Of a stretch of DNA of 34,593 nucleotides, positions 9,564 through 16,618 are shown in pieces (position 1 is the stretch's first letter; each line of letters starts with the position of its first letter). The translations under genes and the position numbers were made by a program. The notes beneath the pieces are model-generated. The model searched no databases and was not told the origin of the DNA. It saw nothing but the letters and a program-made list of their open reading frames with translations. Source of the DNA: Acidobacteriota bacterium (GTDB lineage Bacteria; Acidobacteriota; Terriglobia; Bryobacterales; Bryobacteraceae); contig JACQZT010000084.1 in assembly GCA_016213755.1 (NCBI GenBank), positions 1 to 34,593 of the forward strand, read 5' to 3'.

Positions 9564-10115
9564 TCATAGCATTTCGTCGAGCAGTTCGGGCCGGGGTTGG
9601 GCAATGACGACCTTGTTCACCAGCAACCCCTTGGCGGCGATGGCCTGGGCGCCGGCATCGACCGCGGCGCGCACGGCGGCGACGCTGCCGGTCAGGGTCG
9701 CGAACGCTTTCCCGCCCAGCGCCATGGCCAGGCGCAGCTCGATCAACCGCACGTTGGCGGCTTTGACGGCCGCGTCGGCGCCCTCGATCAGCGAAGTGAC
9801 GGAAAAAGCCTCCAGGATGCCCAGCGCGTCGCAGCCGTCCACCTGGGCGGTTCCGGCGATGGCCGGAAAGATGGTCTCGTGGACGCTGGCGATGACGAAG
9901 GTGTCGATGACGGAGAAGTCGCCCGCCGCCGAGCCGGCTTCCACCGCCGCGCGCACCGCGCCCGCGTCGCCGCGCACCAGCACCATGTACTTGCCCGAAC
10001 AAATGGTCCGCGCCAGCACCAGCTCGACATCCGCCGCCTTGAGCATCGCATCGGCCACCTGGAAGCCCGCGGCGATGCTGCCCAGCTCAATCAGACCAAT
10101 CGAATTCTTAGCCAT
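9564..10115 (-). CDS. Bacterial microcompartment shell protein with two BMC domains (PduT-like BMC-T)
   Basis: The 183-residue protein carries two BMC domains, about residues 3-90 (SIGLIELGSIAAGFQVADAM) and 96-180 (ALGILEAFSVTSLIEGADA). Such tandem proteins form pseudohexameric trimers in microcompartment shells. Cys39 in RTICSGKY matches the position of the cysteine of Salmonella PduT that holds a [4Fe-4S] cluster at the trimer axis, so an electron-transfer pore is likely. ATG 10115 has GAGG 6 bases upstream. The gene overlaps the end of the PduS-like gene by 8 bases, and its stop overlaps ATG 9567 of the dehydrogenase. PduS and PduT are known to interact, which supports the pairing. No BMC-H or BMC-P shell gene is present in the window. 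Confidence 0.93.
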   Translation of the reverse strand: MAKNSIGLIELGSIAAGFQVADAMLKAADVELVLARTICSGKYMVLVRGDAGAVRAAVEAGSAAGDFSVIDTFVIASVHETIFPAIAGTAQVDGCDALGILEAFSVTSLIEGADAAVKAANVRLIELRLAMALGGKAFATLTGSVAAVRAAVDAGAQAIAAKGLLVNKVVIAQPRPELLDEML

Positions 10116-11421
10116 GGCGAACCTCGATATGCTTGCCGGCCACCTCGGCCACCGTCCCGTCGATGCTCGAGTGGATGTTCACCCCCAAGTCCTTCTCATC
10201 GACCCGGGCGATCCCCTGCCCGCGGCTCACGCGCTCACCGGCCTTCACCACCGGCGTGGCCGGCTTGCCAACGTGCTGGGCGAGTTTGATGCGCACCACC
10301 GTCGGCGTGTACTCGATGGGATCGAAGGGCGTCTCGACGTCGTACTCTTCCACCTTCAGCCGCCGGCGCAGCATGGCCAGGGGCACACGCCGCTCCTCTT
10401 TCAGGGGGTGGACCTTCACCGGCCGGGATTGCGCGAACTTCAGTCCGGCGGCGCGCCGGTCGCCCTTGGCCTGGTCGCAGGCCTCTTTCGGAAACAGGTC
10501 CTCCGGGCAGGCGTAGAGCGTGCACAGGCCGCAGGCGCAGCACAATTCGCCCCACTGGCTCCAGTGCTGGGATCCGGAAGCGGTGAAGCCCAGGCTGCGC
10601 ATCACCTTGTGCGGCTGGACGTCGTAGCCCAGCAGGAAGCGGGGGCAGAACTCGGTGCAGTAGCTGCACTGATCGCAGGCCGATTTGCCGATGCGGTGCA
10701 GGGCCTGTGCCGGCCGCGACTTGCGCTCCACCAAGTAATGCTCGCGCGGCAGCACGATCAAGCCGGCCGTGGTCTTGGTGACCACCTCGTCCAGGTCAAA
10801 CGCGAGCGTCCCCATCATCATGCCGCTGACGAACAGGCCGAACTCGGGGACGGTGGCTCCTCCGGCCAGTTTCAGGACCTCGCGAAAGCTCGTCCCAATG
10901 GGAACCCAGAACGTGCTCGGCTTGCCGACCGCGCCGGCCACCGAGAGGATCTTGCGCGTGACCGGCCGGCCTTCGGCCGCCTCGTGGACGTTGTAGAGCG
11001 TCTCGACGTTATTGACCACGCAGCCCACCTGGAGCGGGATGCCGCCGGCGGGAATCAGCCGCCCGGTGGCCGTATAGACCAGTTCGTACTCGTCGCCGGA
11101 GGGATAGAAGTCCCCCAAGAAGCTCATCTCGATGCCGCGCCTTTTCGCTTCCGGTTCGATGGCCCGCACGGCTTGGGCGTTCTTGGACTTGATACCGAAC
11201 TTGCCGCGCCGCGCCTTGGTCGACTCGATCATCCGCTGCATGCCGGAGACAATCTCGGCCGGGTAGCGCTTCATCAGCTCGAAGTCCTTATGCAGCAACG
11301 GCTCGCACTCGGCGCCGTTGGCCAGCAGGTACTCGACCTCGGAGGCGGCCTTGACATAGGTCGGGAATCCCGCGCCCCCCGCGCCCACCACACCCATCTC
11401 CTTGAGTTTTTCGCTGAGCAT
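10108..11421 (-). CDS. PduS-like cobalamin reductase / RnfC-type flavo-iron-sulfur protein
   Basis: In the Pdu system PduS passes electrons from NADH through FMN and two [4Fe-4S] clusters to reduce corrin cobalt for adenosylcobalamin recycling. This 437-residue protein has the RnfC/Nqo1-like N-terminus VVGAGGAGFPTYVK, an SLBB region around VAGAVGKPSTFWVPIG, and two cluster motifs: Cys249-x2-Cys252-x2-Cys255-x3-Cys259 and Cys294-x2-Cys297-x2-Cys300-x4-Cys305. A C-terminal RnfC-type barrel-sandwich segment (KPATPVVKAGERVSRGQG) ends it. PduS is about 450 residues, a close fit. It heads the minus-strand set and is divergent from the DUF4097 gene across 155 bases, in which I see no cobalamin riboswitch. 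No B12-dependent diol or ethanolamine enzyme is nearby, so its redox partner is unknown. Confidence 0.9.
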   Translation of the reverse strand: MLSEKLKEMGVVGAGGAGFPTYVKAASEVEYLLANGAECEPLLHKDFELMKRYPAEIVSGMQRMIESTKARRGKFGIKSKNAQAVRAIEPEAKRRGIEMSFLGDFYPSGDEYELVYTATGRLIPAGGIPLQVGCVVNNVETLYNVHEAAEGRPVTRKILSVAGAVGKPSTFWVPIGTSFREVLKLAGGATVPEFGLFVSGMMMGTLAFDLDEVVTKTTAGLIVLPREHYLVERKSRPAQALHRIGKSACDQCSYCTEFCPRFLLGYDVQPHKVMRSLGFTASGSQHWSQWGELCCACGLCTLYACPEDLFPKEACDQAKGDRRAAGLKFAQSRPVKVHPLKEERRVPLAMLRRRLKVEEYDVETPFDPIEYTPTVVRIKLAQHVGKPATPVVKAGERVSRGQGIARVDEKDLGVNIHSSIDGTVAEVAGKHIEVRHG

Positions 11422-11576
11422 ATCGGGGTACCTACCAGCCTACCTTATGCCGGGGTTCCCGGTGGGACTCGGAATGGGCGAAAATCCCGATCCGCGATCT
11501 CCAGACCCGCGCCGGATGCAAGTCGCGGGAACTTCCCCGGGCGAGTTGCGTATTTCCCAATGTTGGAGTTCAACTT

Positions 11577-12512
11577 ATGACCCGTTGGCCTATCGCATCT
11601 CTCCTGCTTCCCGCGCTGCTCGTCCTCACCGCTTGCGACATCGAGGACTTCGGCAGTGTGAACCAGCAAAAGGAAGATTTTCAGCGCACCCTGAGCATGA
11701 AGCCCGGGGGGCGTCTTTCGGTGGAGAGCTTCAATGGCTCCATCGAAATACGCGGCGGCGACGGAGATGCCGTCGAGATCTCGGGAACCAAGTACGCCGC
11801 CACGCGGGAACTGCTGGAGGCGCTCAAAATCGACATCGTCTCGGGCGCCGATTCGGTGCGCATCCGCACCGTGCGGCCCTCCGACCGCCGCGGAAATCTG
11901 GGCGCCCGCTACGTGATCCGCGTGCCGCGCCGAACGGAACTCGACCGCATCGATTCCTCCAATGGGTCGATTCGCGTCGAAACCATCGAAGGCGGCGCGC
12001 GGCTGAAAACCTCGAACGGCAGCGTCCGCGTAGACCGGCTCAAGGGTTCGGTGGAGATTCAGACCTCCAACGGCGGCGTGGAACTGATTGAACTCAGCGG
12101 CGCCGCTACCCTGCGCACCTCCAACGGCACGATCCGCACCGACGGGGTCCGGGGCGCCTTCGACGCCACCACCAGCAACGGCCGCATCGAGGCGCGCATC
12201 AGCGAACCCGAAGCCCGCAAGCCCATCAAGCTGTCCACCTCCAACGGGAGCGTCAGCCTGACCGTCGATTCGCTCAACGACAACGAGATCCGCGCCAGCA
12301 CCTCGAACTCTTCCATCACCCTGCGTCTGCCGCCTTCCCTCAACGCCCGGCTCATGGCCCGCACCTCGAACGGAAGCATCCAGAACGATTACGACCTGCG
12401 CGGGGAAGGCGTCCGCATCTCCAAGCACAGCGCCGAAGGCCAAATCGGTTCCGGCGGCCCGCTCATCGACCTGAGCACCTCCAACGGACCCATCCGCCTG
12501 GTCCGCCGCTAA
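11577..12512 (+). CDS. DUF4097-family beta-repeat lipoprotein
   Basis: A 311-residue exported lipoprotein. The signal peptide ends with lipobox LVLTAC, making Cys20 the lipidated residue. The body is a right-handed beta-repeat with TSNG or SSNG motifs roughly every 15-25 residues (for example LKTSNGSVRV, IQTSNGGVEL, LRTSNGTIRT, LSTSNGSVSL), typical of DUF4097 adhesin-like proteins. No catalytic residues are evident. ATG 11577 has GGAG 8 bases upstream. Its TAA stop is followed directly by a copy of a dispersed repeat (12511-12532), which also contains the stop of the convergent recX. Its role, perhaps envelope stress or surface scaffolding, is unproven. Confidence 0.85.
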   Translation: MTRWPIASLLLPALLVLTACDIEDFGSVNQQKEDFQRTLSMKPGGRLSVESFNGSIEIRGGDGDAVEISGTKYAATRELLEALKIDIVSGADSVRIRTVRPSDRRGNLGARYVIRVPRRTELDRIDSSNGSIRVETIEGGARLKTSNGSVRVDRLKGSVEIQTSNGGVELIELSGAATLRTSNGTIRTDGVRGAFDATTSNGRIEARISEPEARKPIKLSTSNGSVSLTVDSLNDNEIRASTSNSSITLRLPPSLNARLMARTSNGSIQNDYDLRGEGVRISKHSAEGQIGSGGPLIDLSTSNGPIRLVRR

Positions 12513-12532
12513 ACCGGGACAGCCTGATCTAC
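12511..12532. repeat. Dispersed 22-bp repeat after a stop codon, copy A
   Basis: The 22 bases (AAACCGGGACAG then CCTGATCTAC) are identical to 19096-19117. The copy starts inside the TAA stop (12510-12512) of the DUF4097 gene and includes the stop codon of the convergent recX (12529-12531). A related inverse copy is at 16601-16618. Confidence 0.85.
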
Positions 12533-13083
12533 CCGTTTTTTTCCGGGCCGTCTTCGGCCTCTTCCAGAGACTCGAGCGCGTCGGCCTGCGCTGCGAAGCG
12601 TTTGAGCACGCGGATGACGTTTCCCGGCGAGAAGCCGGCCCCCCGCAGCCGGCGGTACGCCGCGGCCAGGCGCCGCGGTTCGGCCAGGTGCTCCTCCAGC
12701 GCCACGTTGCGGAACTTGCGCCGCAGGTAGTCCTCGATCAGCGCCGTCTCGTCCACGCCGGCGACCACGCGCTCGACGGTTTCGCGGGCCAGCCCGGGCG
12801 CTACCCGGCGGCGGTCCAGGTCGCGCAGCACTCGCTGGCGGCCAAACCCGTTGCTTTCCAACCGCGCCACAGTGAACGCTTCGGCGAAGCGGCGGTCGTC
12901 GACGTACCCGTATTCCTTGAGCCGTTCGAACACGGCGCGGACATCCTCGGGCCGAGCGGCGCGGCGCTCGAGCTTCTGCCTCAACTCGCCGGCGCTCCAC
13001 GCGCGGCGGGCCAGCAGGCGCAGCGCGTATGCCAGCATTTCTTCCCCGCTTAACGGGCGATTCCGGCGGCTTTCGAAGGCCAT
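12529..13083 (-). CDS. recX: Regulatory protein RecX
   Basis: RecX binds RecA filaments and limits recombinase activity. The 184-residue protein has the three-helix repeat layout of the family: YALRLLARRAWSAGELRQKL, then LKEYGYVDDRRFAEAF with the typical Y-x-D-D-x-R-F-A core, then LRRKF and YRRLRGAGFSPGNVIRVLKR. ATG 13083 (MAFESRRNRPL) is chosen because the longer frame from 13155 adds a tail unlike RecX; the ribosome-binding site is weak. recA is not in the window, so it is not in a recA-recX operon. It is divergent from the YtxH-like gene. Confidence 0.88.
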   Translation of the reverse strand: MAFESRRNRPLSGEEMLAYALRLLARRAWSAGELRQKLERRAARPEDVRAVFERLKEYGYVDDRRFAEAFTVARLESNGFGRQRVLRDLDRRRVAPGLARETVERVVAGVDETALIEDYLRRKFRNVALEEHLAEPRRLAAAYRRLRGAGFSPGNVIRVLKRFAAQADALESLEEAEDGPEKNG

Positions 13084-13130
13084 TCCCAACCGAGAGAGTA
13101 ACAGATTTGGGCTGCACCGGCGCGGATTGC

Positions 13131-13139
13131 TGCTATGCT
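13131..13139 (+). promoter_or_regulatory. Possible extended -10 element
   Basis: TGCTATGCT has the TGn-TATnnT form of an extended -10 box and lies 34 bases before the ATG of the YtxH-like gene. No good -35 is seen at 17 bases. Confidence 0.3.
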
Positions 13140-13173
13140 GGAAACAGCCCAACAACGCGAGCGAAGGAGCAGC

Positions 13174-13488
13174 ATGGAAGACAGCACCAACAAACTCTCG
13201 TTTTTCTTCCTCGGACTAGGCATCGGCGTTGCCGTCGGCATCCTGTTTGCCCCCAAATCCGGTCAGGAGACGCGGGAACTGATCCGGTCCAAGGCGGACG
13301 AAGGCAAGGATTATCTGAAGCGGCGCGGCGAAACCCTCCGCGACTCCGCGACCGAAGCGATCGAGAAAGGCAAAAGCGCCATCACGCGGCAGAAGGAGCA
13401 GTTGGCCGCCGCGGTCGAGGCTGGCCGTCAGGCCTACCGGGAAACCGTGGCCGGAGCCGAAGAGCCGGCTGAGCCGCGGGGAATCTGA
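13174..13488 (+). CDS. YtxH-domain membrane-anchored protein
   Basis: A 104-residue protein. After a short polar N-terminus there is one membrane segment (SFFFLGLGIGVAVGILFAP, about residues 8-27), then KSGQETRELIRSKADEG and a charged amphipathic helix to the end. The FAPKSGxETRE signature defines YtxH/GvpP-like proteins, which are linked to general stress in Bacillus but have no known molecular function. ATG 13174 has AAGGAG a few bases upstream; the longer frame from 13135 is rejected. It is followed after 20 bases by another single-pass coiled-coil protein, and the two are likely co-transcribed. Confidence 0.85.
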   Translation: MEDSTNKLSFFFLGLGIGVAVGILFAPKSGQETRELIRSKADEGKDYLKRRGETLRDSATEAIEKGKSAITRQKEQLAAAVEAGRQAYRETVAGAEEPAEPRGI

Positions 13489-13508
13489 CCGGGAGGGAAC
13501 CACCGCAT

Positions 13509-14000
13509 ATGGACGCCACAATCACGGCGGCGGTGATCGTTTCAGCCGTCGCGATCTTGCTGCAGGTTCTGCTGTTATTTGCCATCCTGAGGACCCTGAA
13601 GAGTCTTCGGGAAAAGGTCGAGATCCTCGCACCCCAGGTGGAGTCGGTACTGGAGTCCGCGCAGCGCACTCTGGAGCAGAGCCGGAAGCAGATCGGCGAG
13701 GTTACCGCCAAGGCGAATGAAACCCTGGATCTGGCCAAAACCCAACTGGTCCGTATCAACGGGGTATTGGAGGACGCCACGGCGCGCGCCCAGGCGCAGT
13801 TGGATCGTGTCGAGATGGTGCTGGACGACACCATCAGTCGTGTACACGGCACCGTAACGGCAATCCACTCCGGCATCTTGCGCCCGTTGAAGGAGATCAC
13901 CGGAGTGGCTACCGGCATCCGGGCGGCCCTGGGGCACCTGCTTCGGGGCGGCCGGCCCACAGTGGCGCAGGCGACCCAGGACGACGAGATGTTCATCTGA
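13509..14000 (+). CDS. Single-pass membrane coiled-coil protein (DUF948-like)
   Basis: The 163-residue protein has one N-terminal membrane segment (TAAVIVSAVAILLQVLLLF, about 6-26) and a long heptad-rich helix (about 30-130) with ESAQRTLEQSRKQIGEV, resembling DUF948 proteins. A Gly/Ala-rich segment and a polar tail follow. GGGAGGG lies upstream of ATG 13509. DUF948 and YtxH proteins are frequent neighbours in other bacteria, which supports both calls. The function is unknown; a structural role at the membrane is plausible. Confidence 0.75.
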   Translation: MDATITAAVIVSAVAILLQVLLLFAILRTLKSLREKVEILAPQVESVLESAQRTLEQSRKQIGEVTAKANETLDLAKTQLVRINGVLEDATARAQAQLDRVEMVLDDTISRVHGTVTAIHSGILRPLKEITGVATGIRAALGHLLRGGRPTVAQATQDDEMFI

Positions 14001-14022
14001 CAGGCACGGCGCGGCGGCTGCG

Positions 14023-14793
14023 GTGATCGACGTTCATTCGCACATTCTGCACGGTTTGGACGACGGGGCGGAGACCCTGGAAACCAGTCTGGCCATGCTG
14101 CGTATGGCCGCCGAGACGGGCACCACGGATATCGTGGCCACGCCGCATGCCGATCTTTCGTTCCCCTACCGGCCGGAGTTGAACGCCGAGCGGATGGCCG
14201 AGCTGTCCGCCGCCGGCAACGGCTCGCCGCGCATCCACCTGGGCTGCGATTTTCATCTGCATTACGAGAACATCCAGGATGCCCTGGCCCATCCCACGCG
14301 CTACACCATCAACCACAAGTGCTTCCTCCTGGTCGAGTTTTCGGACCTGGTGATTTTCAGCAGCTCCGGGCAAATCCTGGGCAGCCTCTTGGACGCCGGC
14401 ATGCGCCCGGTGATCACCCACCCCGAGCGGAACGCTCTCCTGCAACAGCGCATTCCATTGCTGGCCGAGTGGGTGGCGCAGGGATGCCATTTGCAGGTGA
14501 CCGCCGGGTCTCTTCTGGGGGGCTTCGGACGCCGGGCCAAGGAGATCGCCGAGGAACTGATGCGGCGCGGACTGGTGGATATCGTCGCCAGCGACGCGCA
14601 CGACTGCGAACACCGGCCGCCGCGCCTGGATCTGGCCCGCGCGCACATCTCGCGCCAGTGGGGAAAGGAAACCGCCGACCGCCTGCTGGTCCGCAACCCC
14701 GGCGCGGTTTTGGTCGGAGATCCGCTGGAATCGTCCGACCTCCCCCCCGGCGGCGCCGCCCGCGCCCGCAAGTGGTATCGGTTCTGGCGCTAA
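14023..14793 (+). CDS. CpsB/YwqE-type PHP-domain tyrosine phosphatase
   Basis: The 256-residue protein belongs to the metal-dependent PHP phosphatases that dephosphorylate bacterial tyrosine kinases controlling capsule or exopolysaccharide chain length. Metal-binding motifs are all present: HSH at residues 5-7 (IDVHSHILHGLDDG), TPHAD, HPERN and SDAHD near the C-terminus. The length matches CpsB (about 240-255). The start is GTG 14023 and lies right before the conserved IDVHSH, so little room remains for another. The cognate BY-kinase and polysaccharide export genes are not in the window. It may act on a kinase encoded elsewhere or be a remnant of a surface-polysaccharide locus. Confidence 0.88.
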   Translation: MIDVHSHILHGLDDGAETLETSLAMLRMAAETGTTDIVATPHADLSFPYRPELNAERMAELSAAGNGSPRIHLGCDFHLHYENIQDALAHPTRYTINHKCFLLVEFSDLVIFSSSGQILGSLLDAGMRPVITHPERNALLQQRIPLLAEWVAQGCHLQVTAGSLLGGFGRRAKEIAEELMRRGLVDIVASDAHDCEHRPPRLDLARAHISRQWGKETADRLLVRNPGAVLVGDPLESSDLPPGGAARARKWYRFWR

Positions 14794-14842
14794 TCCCCTC
14801 CAATCCTGCCTCACCGGCCGATAAGGGAAGCAGCGGGAGGCG

Positions 14843-16582
14843 ATGGAAACCGATCTTCAGCGGCTGGTGGCGAGCTTCGCCCAAAACCCGGCCTGGGCCG
14901 GCCGCCGGATGCGCCAGATGCAGGCCGCCGACCCGGGCGGCTTTACCGCCTCCGCCGTTCCCGTCCTGAACCGTCTGGGCGAGGACCAGCCGGCCGGGGG
15001 CGACTACCTGATCACTTTGCTGCTCTCCTGCGGGCACCTGCCCGGCGCGCTGGCCGATCCGGCCCAGTTTCACCTGGAGACGGCCATCCGCGTCGCCCGC
15101 GCCGCCAGCCGGATCGATCCGCAAGTCGGAGTCAGCCTGGCGCAGCGCATGGCCTCGATCGGCTCGCCGGACGGCATCGCCGAGAGCCGCCTGCTCGAGA
15201 TTCTGGAGGCCGTTCGCCCGATCCGCGGCATCCTGCCCATGATCGCGCGCCTCACCACGCACCCCAACCTCCGGGTGCGGGCCAAGGCCGTCCTGCTGAC
15301 CGGCCGCGGCAACCGGAATCCGCACTGGATCGCCCAGCAATTAACTCAGGAGGACGCCCGGGTGCGGGCCAACGCGGTCGAGGCGCTGTGGGGGCTGGAC
15401 ACCCCGGATGCCCGCGCGGTTTTGTGGCAGGCGGGGCGGGACGCGCATCATCGCGTGCTGGGCAACGCTTTGCTCGGCCTGCACCGACTCGGCGATGCCG
15501 GCGTGGTTCCCCGCATCCTGTCGATGGCCCGGCACGAGTCCCCGCTGTTCCGCGCCGCCGCCGCCTGGGTGATGGGCGAGAGCGGCGACCCGCGCTTCCT
15601 CGATCCGCTCACCGCGGCCGCCGGCGACAGCGACGCCCGTGTGCGCCAGAGCGCCGCGCCAGCCGTCGCCTGCCTGCAACAAGCCGCCGGGCGGACCGCC
15701 GCCCGCGGCCGCCAGCGGGTGCATATCTCCCAGGTTCGTCCGCTGGCCGGCCACGGCCGGACCCTGCACCTGGTGGTGGCCGCCGAAGGTGGCGGCCTGC
15801 TCGACGAACTCCCCGCCACGAGCTTTCTGGTGCGGGAGGATTCCCGCCCGGTGGAGCTGTTTCGAGTCGAACGGCTGCGCCGGGCCGATTCGCTGGCTTT
15901 CGCCATCGCCATGCCGCGATCCCAGGAGATCGAGTCCTGGCGCAAGCCGGTGCAGGAGGCGGCGCTCGCCTGTCTCAAGCTTAAACGCAAGGCCGACTCC
16001 TGGGCGGTGGTCAAGTACTCGCCGGGAGTCGACCTCAAACCGGCGATGGATCCCGTGCGGCCGCTCTCCGACGCGGCGGTCGTCGAGCGCTGGATCCGCG
16101 ACCCCGGCGACCGGGCGCTGTCGCCTTCCGGCGCGCTCGATGCCCTGGACCTGCTGCTGGCCTCTCTGCCGCGGGTGCGGGGCTCCCGCGCGGCGGTCCT
16201 GATCGCCGACACCGGTGGCGGCGCCGGCGCACTGACCATGGAAGCCTACCACCACCGGCTGGAACAACTGCCCCGCCAGGCCCGCGCCGCCCGCATCGTG
16301 ATCCATGGCATCCTGCCCCCGAAGTCGTCCGCCCTGGTCGAGTCGGGGTTGCGCACGATCTGCGCCGCCACGGGCGGCCTGTTGCTGCGCGTCGATTCGC
16401 CGGACGGCCTGCCGGATGCCCTGGCCCGGCTGTATTTCAGCTCCCTGGAGCGCCTGGAGATCGTCTATCGTCCGGCCGGCGAGACGACGGAATCCGTAAC
16501 CCCTTCCCAGATCCGGGTGCAGGTGTTTTGCGATTCCGGGTACGGCGAGGATTCGTTTCCGCCCGCCGGCTCGGCCGCCTGA
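14843..16582 (+). CDS. HEAT-repeat protein with C-terminal VWFA-related domain
   Basis: A 579-residue protein without signal peptide. Residues about 120-280 contain HEAT-like helical repeats (PNLRVRAKAVLL, DARVRANAVEALWGL, SPLFRAAAAWVMGE, DARVRQSAAPAVACL). Residues about 300-565 resemble the VWFA-related domain common in acidobacteria (FLVREDSRPVELF, GALDALDLLLASL, LIADTGGGAG, ICAATGGLLLRV), but the metal-ion (MIDAS) DxSxS motif is not evident: the usual place reads ADTGGGAG. HEAT and VWFA modules both mediate protein contacts, so a scaffold role is likely. ATG 14843 follows GGGAGG with unusually short spacing (2 bases). It lies 49 bases after the phosphatase and is convergent with the transketolase. 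Confidence 0.7.
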   Translation: METDLQRLVASFAQNPAWAGRRMRQMQAADPGGFTASAVPVLNRLGEDQPAGGDYLITLLLSCGHLPGALADPAQFHLETAIRVARAASRIDPQVGVSLAQRMASIGSPDGIAESRLLEILEAVRPIRGILPMIARLTTHPNLRVRAKAVLLTGRGNRNPHWIAQQLTQEDARVRANAVEALWGLDTPDARAVLWQAGRDAHHRVLGNALLGLHRLGDAGVVPRILSMARHESPLFRAAAAWVMGESGDPRFLDPLTAAAGDSDARVRQSAAPAVACLQQAAGRTAARGRQRVHISQVRPLAGHGRTLHLVVAAEGGGLLDELPATSFLVREDSRPVELFRVERLRRADSLAFAIAMPRSQEIESWRKPVQEAALACLKLKRKADSWAVVKYSPGVDLKPAMDPVRPLSDAAVVERWIRDPGDRALSPSGALDALDLLLASLPRVRGSRAAVLIADTGGGAGALTMEAYHHRLEQLPRQARAARIVIHGILPPKSSALVESGLRTICAATGGLLLRVDSPDGLPDALARLYFSSLERLEIVYRPAGETTESVTPSQIRVQVFCDSGYGEDSFPPAGSAA

Positions 16583-16600
16583 CCTGGAAATAGGTGATTG

Positions 16601-16618
16601 AGTGTACTGTCCCCGGTT
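16601..16618 (-). repeat. Dispersed repeat after a stop codon, divergent copy C
   Basis: On the minus strand the bases right after the transketolase TAA read AACCGGGGACAGTACACT. They share the AACCGGG(G)ACAG core with copies A and B but have one extra G and a different right part. Confidence 0.6.

Noticed and set aside
11422-11576. Possible cobalamin riboswitch before the PduS-like gene
   Set aside because: The 155-base gap is too short and no B12-box-like sequence was seen.
8593-11580. 995-residue open frame on the plus strand
   Set aside because: It lies antisense to three well-supported genes (dehydrogenase, BMC shell protein, PduS-like). High GC keeps the opposite strand open, and the translation is rich in His, Gly and Arg without domains.
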